Assembly (NCBI GenBank): GCA_002311335.1
Contig: DBZX01000030.1
Span: forward strand, 20,328 to 27,986
Reading direction: 5' to 3'
DNA: 7,659 bases
Origin: a bacterium UBP10_UBA1149
GTDB lineage: Bacteria; Desulfobacterota; Binatia; UBA1149
A program made the translations under genes and the position numbers. How positions within the stretch are numbered: position 1 is the stretch's first letter; each line of letters starts with the position of its first letter. Of this stretch, positions 6,922 to 7,659 are shown in pieces. A model generated the notes under the pieces. That model ran no database searches, was not told the DNA's origin, and worked only from the letters and a program-made list of their open reading frames with translations.

Positions 6922-7659
6922 AAATCCTGGTCGCAGGCGCGGCGGGCTTCATAGGCTCGAACTTCGTGCGCAGGCTGCTGGCGGCCGGCGGTCACGAGGT
7001 GGTGGTTCTCGACTCGCTCACTTACGCCGGCAACATGGAAAACCTGGCTGGTCTCGATGCGTCGGACGGGTTCAGCTTCGTGCACGGCTCCATTTGCGAT
7101 CCAGCCGTCGTGAAGGCCGCCCTGCAGGGCTGCGACGCGATCGTCAACTTCGCGGCAGAGACCCACGTGGATCGAAGTATAGAAAACCCGGCGGTGTTCA
7201 TAGAAAGCAACGTGCTCGGAACCATGGTGCTCATACAGGCCGCGGTCGGCGCCGGCCTGCGCTTGTTACAGGTTTCTACCGACGAGGTGTACGGCAGTCT
7301 CGGCGAGGACGGGCTTTTTGACGAGGACTGGCCACTTGATCCTTCCAGCCCCTACGCGGCATCCAAGGCATCGGCCGACATGCTCATCGGCGCCTCGGCG
7401 CGCACCTACGGGCTCGACGCCGTGATAACCCGCTGCGGCAACAACTACGGGCCGAGACAGTTTCCCGAAAAACTCATCCCCTTGCTGATCGCCAACGCCA
7501 TGGCCGACGAAATCCTCCCCATATACGGAGACGGGCTCAACGTGCGCGACTGGATACACGTGGACGATCACTGCGACGCGCTGAGGCTGGTACTCGAAAA
7601 GGGACAAAGCGGCAGGGTCTACAACGTATCGGCGGTAGGCGAACTCACCAATCGCGAGG
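6918..7659 (+). CDS. rmlB: dTDP-glucose 4,6-dehydratase, N-terminal 247 residues (partial, runs off right edge)
   Basis: The frame stays open from GTG 6918 to the window end, giving 247 residues of a family usually about 310-360 long. It is an extended short-chain dehydrogenase that converts dTDP-glucose to dTDP-4-keto-6-deoxyglucose, a precursor of rhamnose and other surface sugars. The NAD-binding loop is GAAGFIGS (7-14). DSLTYAGNMENL (32-43) and FAAETHVDRSI (78-88) are characteristic of RmlB. STDEVYG (120-126) provides T121, D122 and E123. SPYAASK (144-150) gives the Y146/K150 pair. NNYGPRQFPEKLIP (175-188) and YGDGLNVRDWIHVDDH (203-218) are RmlB-type substrate motifs. It starts by GTGA overlap with lptD. 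Related nucleotide-sugar dehydratases are possible, but D122-E123 and the EKLIP segment favour RmlB. Half of its 14 isoleucines are ATA. The missing C-terminus and further sugar genes should lie to the right. Confidence 0.92.
   Translation, partial: MKILVAGAAGFIGSNFVRRLLAAGGHEVVVLDSLTYAGNMENLAGLDASDGFSFVHGSICDPAVVKAALQGCDAIVNFAAETHVDRSIENPAVFIESNVLGTMVLIQAAVGAGLRLLQVSTDEVYGSLGEDGLFDEDWPLDPSSPYAASKASADMLIGASARTYGLDAVITRCGNNYGPRQFPEKLIPLLIANAMADEILPIYGDGLNVRDWIHVDDHCDALRLVLEKGQSGRVYNVSAVGELTNRE

Noticed and set aside
1..7659. Search for CRISPR arrays, tRNAs, insertion sequences, terminators, riboswitches or a trp attenuator
   Set aside because: No spaced direct repeats, terminal inverted repeats or tRNA-like segments were seen, and the longest gap between genes is 6 bases. 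Any trp leader would lie upstream of the window.

Overview
The window is one uninterrupted plus-strand gene run in a GC-rich (about two-thirds G+C by eye) Gram-negative bacterium. Eight genes are packed with overlaps or gaps of only 6 bases: 3' end of trpD, trpC, trpF, trpB, trpA, folC, lptD, then the 5' part of an rmlB-type gene that runs off the right edge. An intact lptD with a signal peptide implies an LPS-bearing outer membrane. Separate trpC and trpF genes, a trpFBA-folC neighbourhood and the FolC motif DVAHNP fit a proteobacterial or deltaproteobacterial-like lineage. I cannot name a taxon from the sequence. Frequent ATA isoleucine codons, unusual for so GC-rich a genome, may help place it.

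Layout: 1-93 trpD tail; 90-863 trpC; 860-1465 trpF; 1449-2642 trpB; 2649-3455 trpA; 3462-4691 folC; 4684-6921 lptD; 6918-7659 rmlB (partial). Junctions are GTGA (trpD/trpC), ATGA (trpC/trpF), a 17-base overlap (trpF/trpB), 6-base gaps (trpB/trpA and trpA/folC), an 8-base overlap (folC/lptD) and GTGA (lptD/rmlB). There is no intergenic space for an internal terminator, tRNA, small RNA gene, CRISPR array or mobile element, and I see none. No minus-strand gene is credible.

Function: TrpD, TrpC, TrpF and the TrpB/TrpA synthase carry out the steps from anthranilate to tryptophan. FolC makes dihydrofolate and/or polyglutamylated folates, another chorismate-linked pathway. LptD inserts LPS into the outer membrane, and RmlB makes dTDP-4-keto-6-deoxyglucose for O-antigen or other surface sugars. 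The run therefore starts as amino-acid and cofactor biosynthesis and ends as cell-envelope assembly, probably on one polycistronic message whose promoter lies upstream.

I found no support for a novel biological system. The points worth checking are modest: trpB, trpA and folC share one reading frame, separated only by TGA plus six bases plus GTG; the mature LptD has three cysteines rather than the four of E. coli; TrpF has a substituted phosphate-binding loop; FolC has a short central segment; accD is absent between trpA and folC; and ATA codon use is high.
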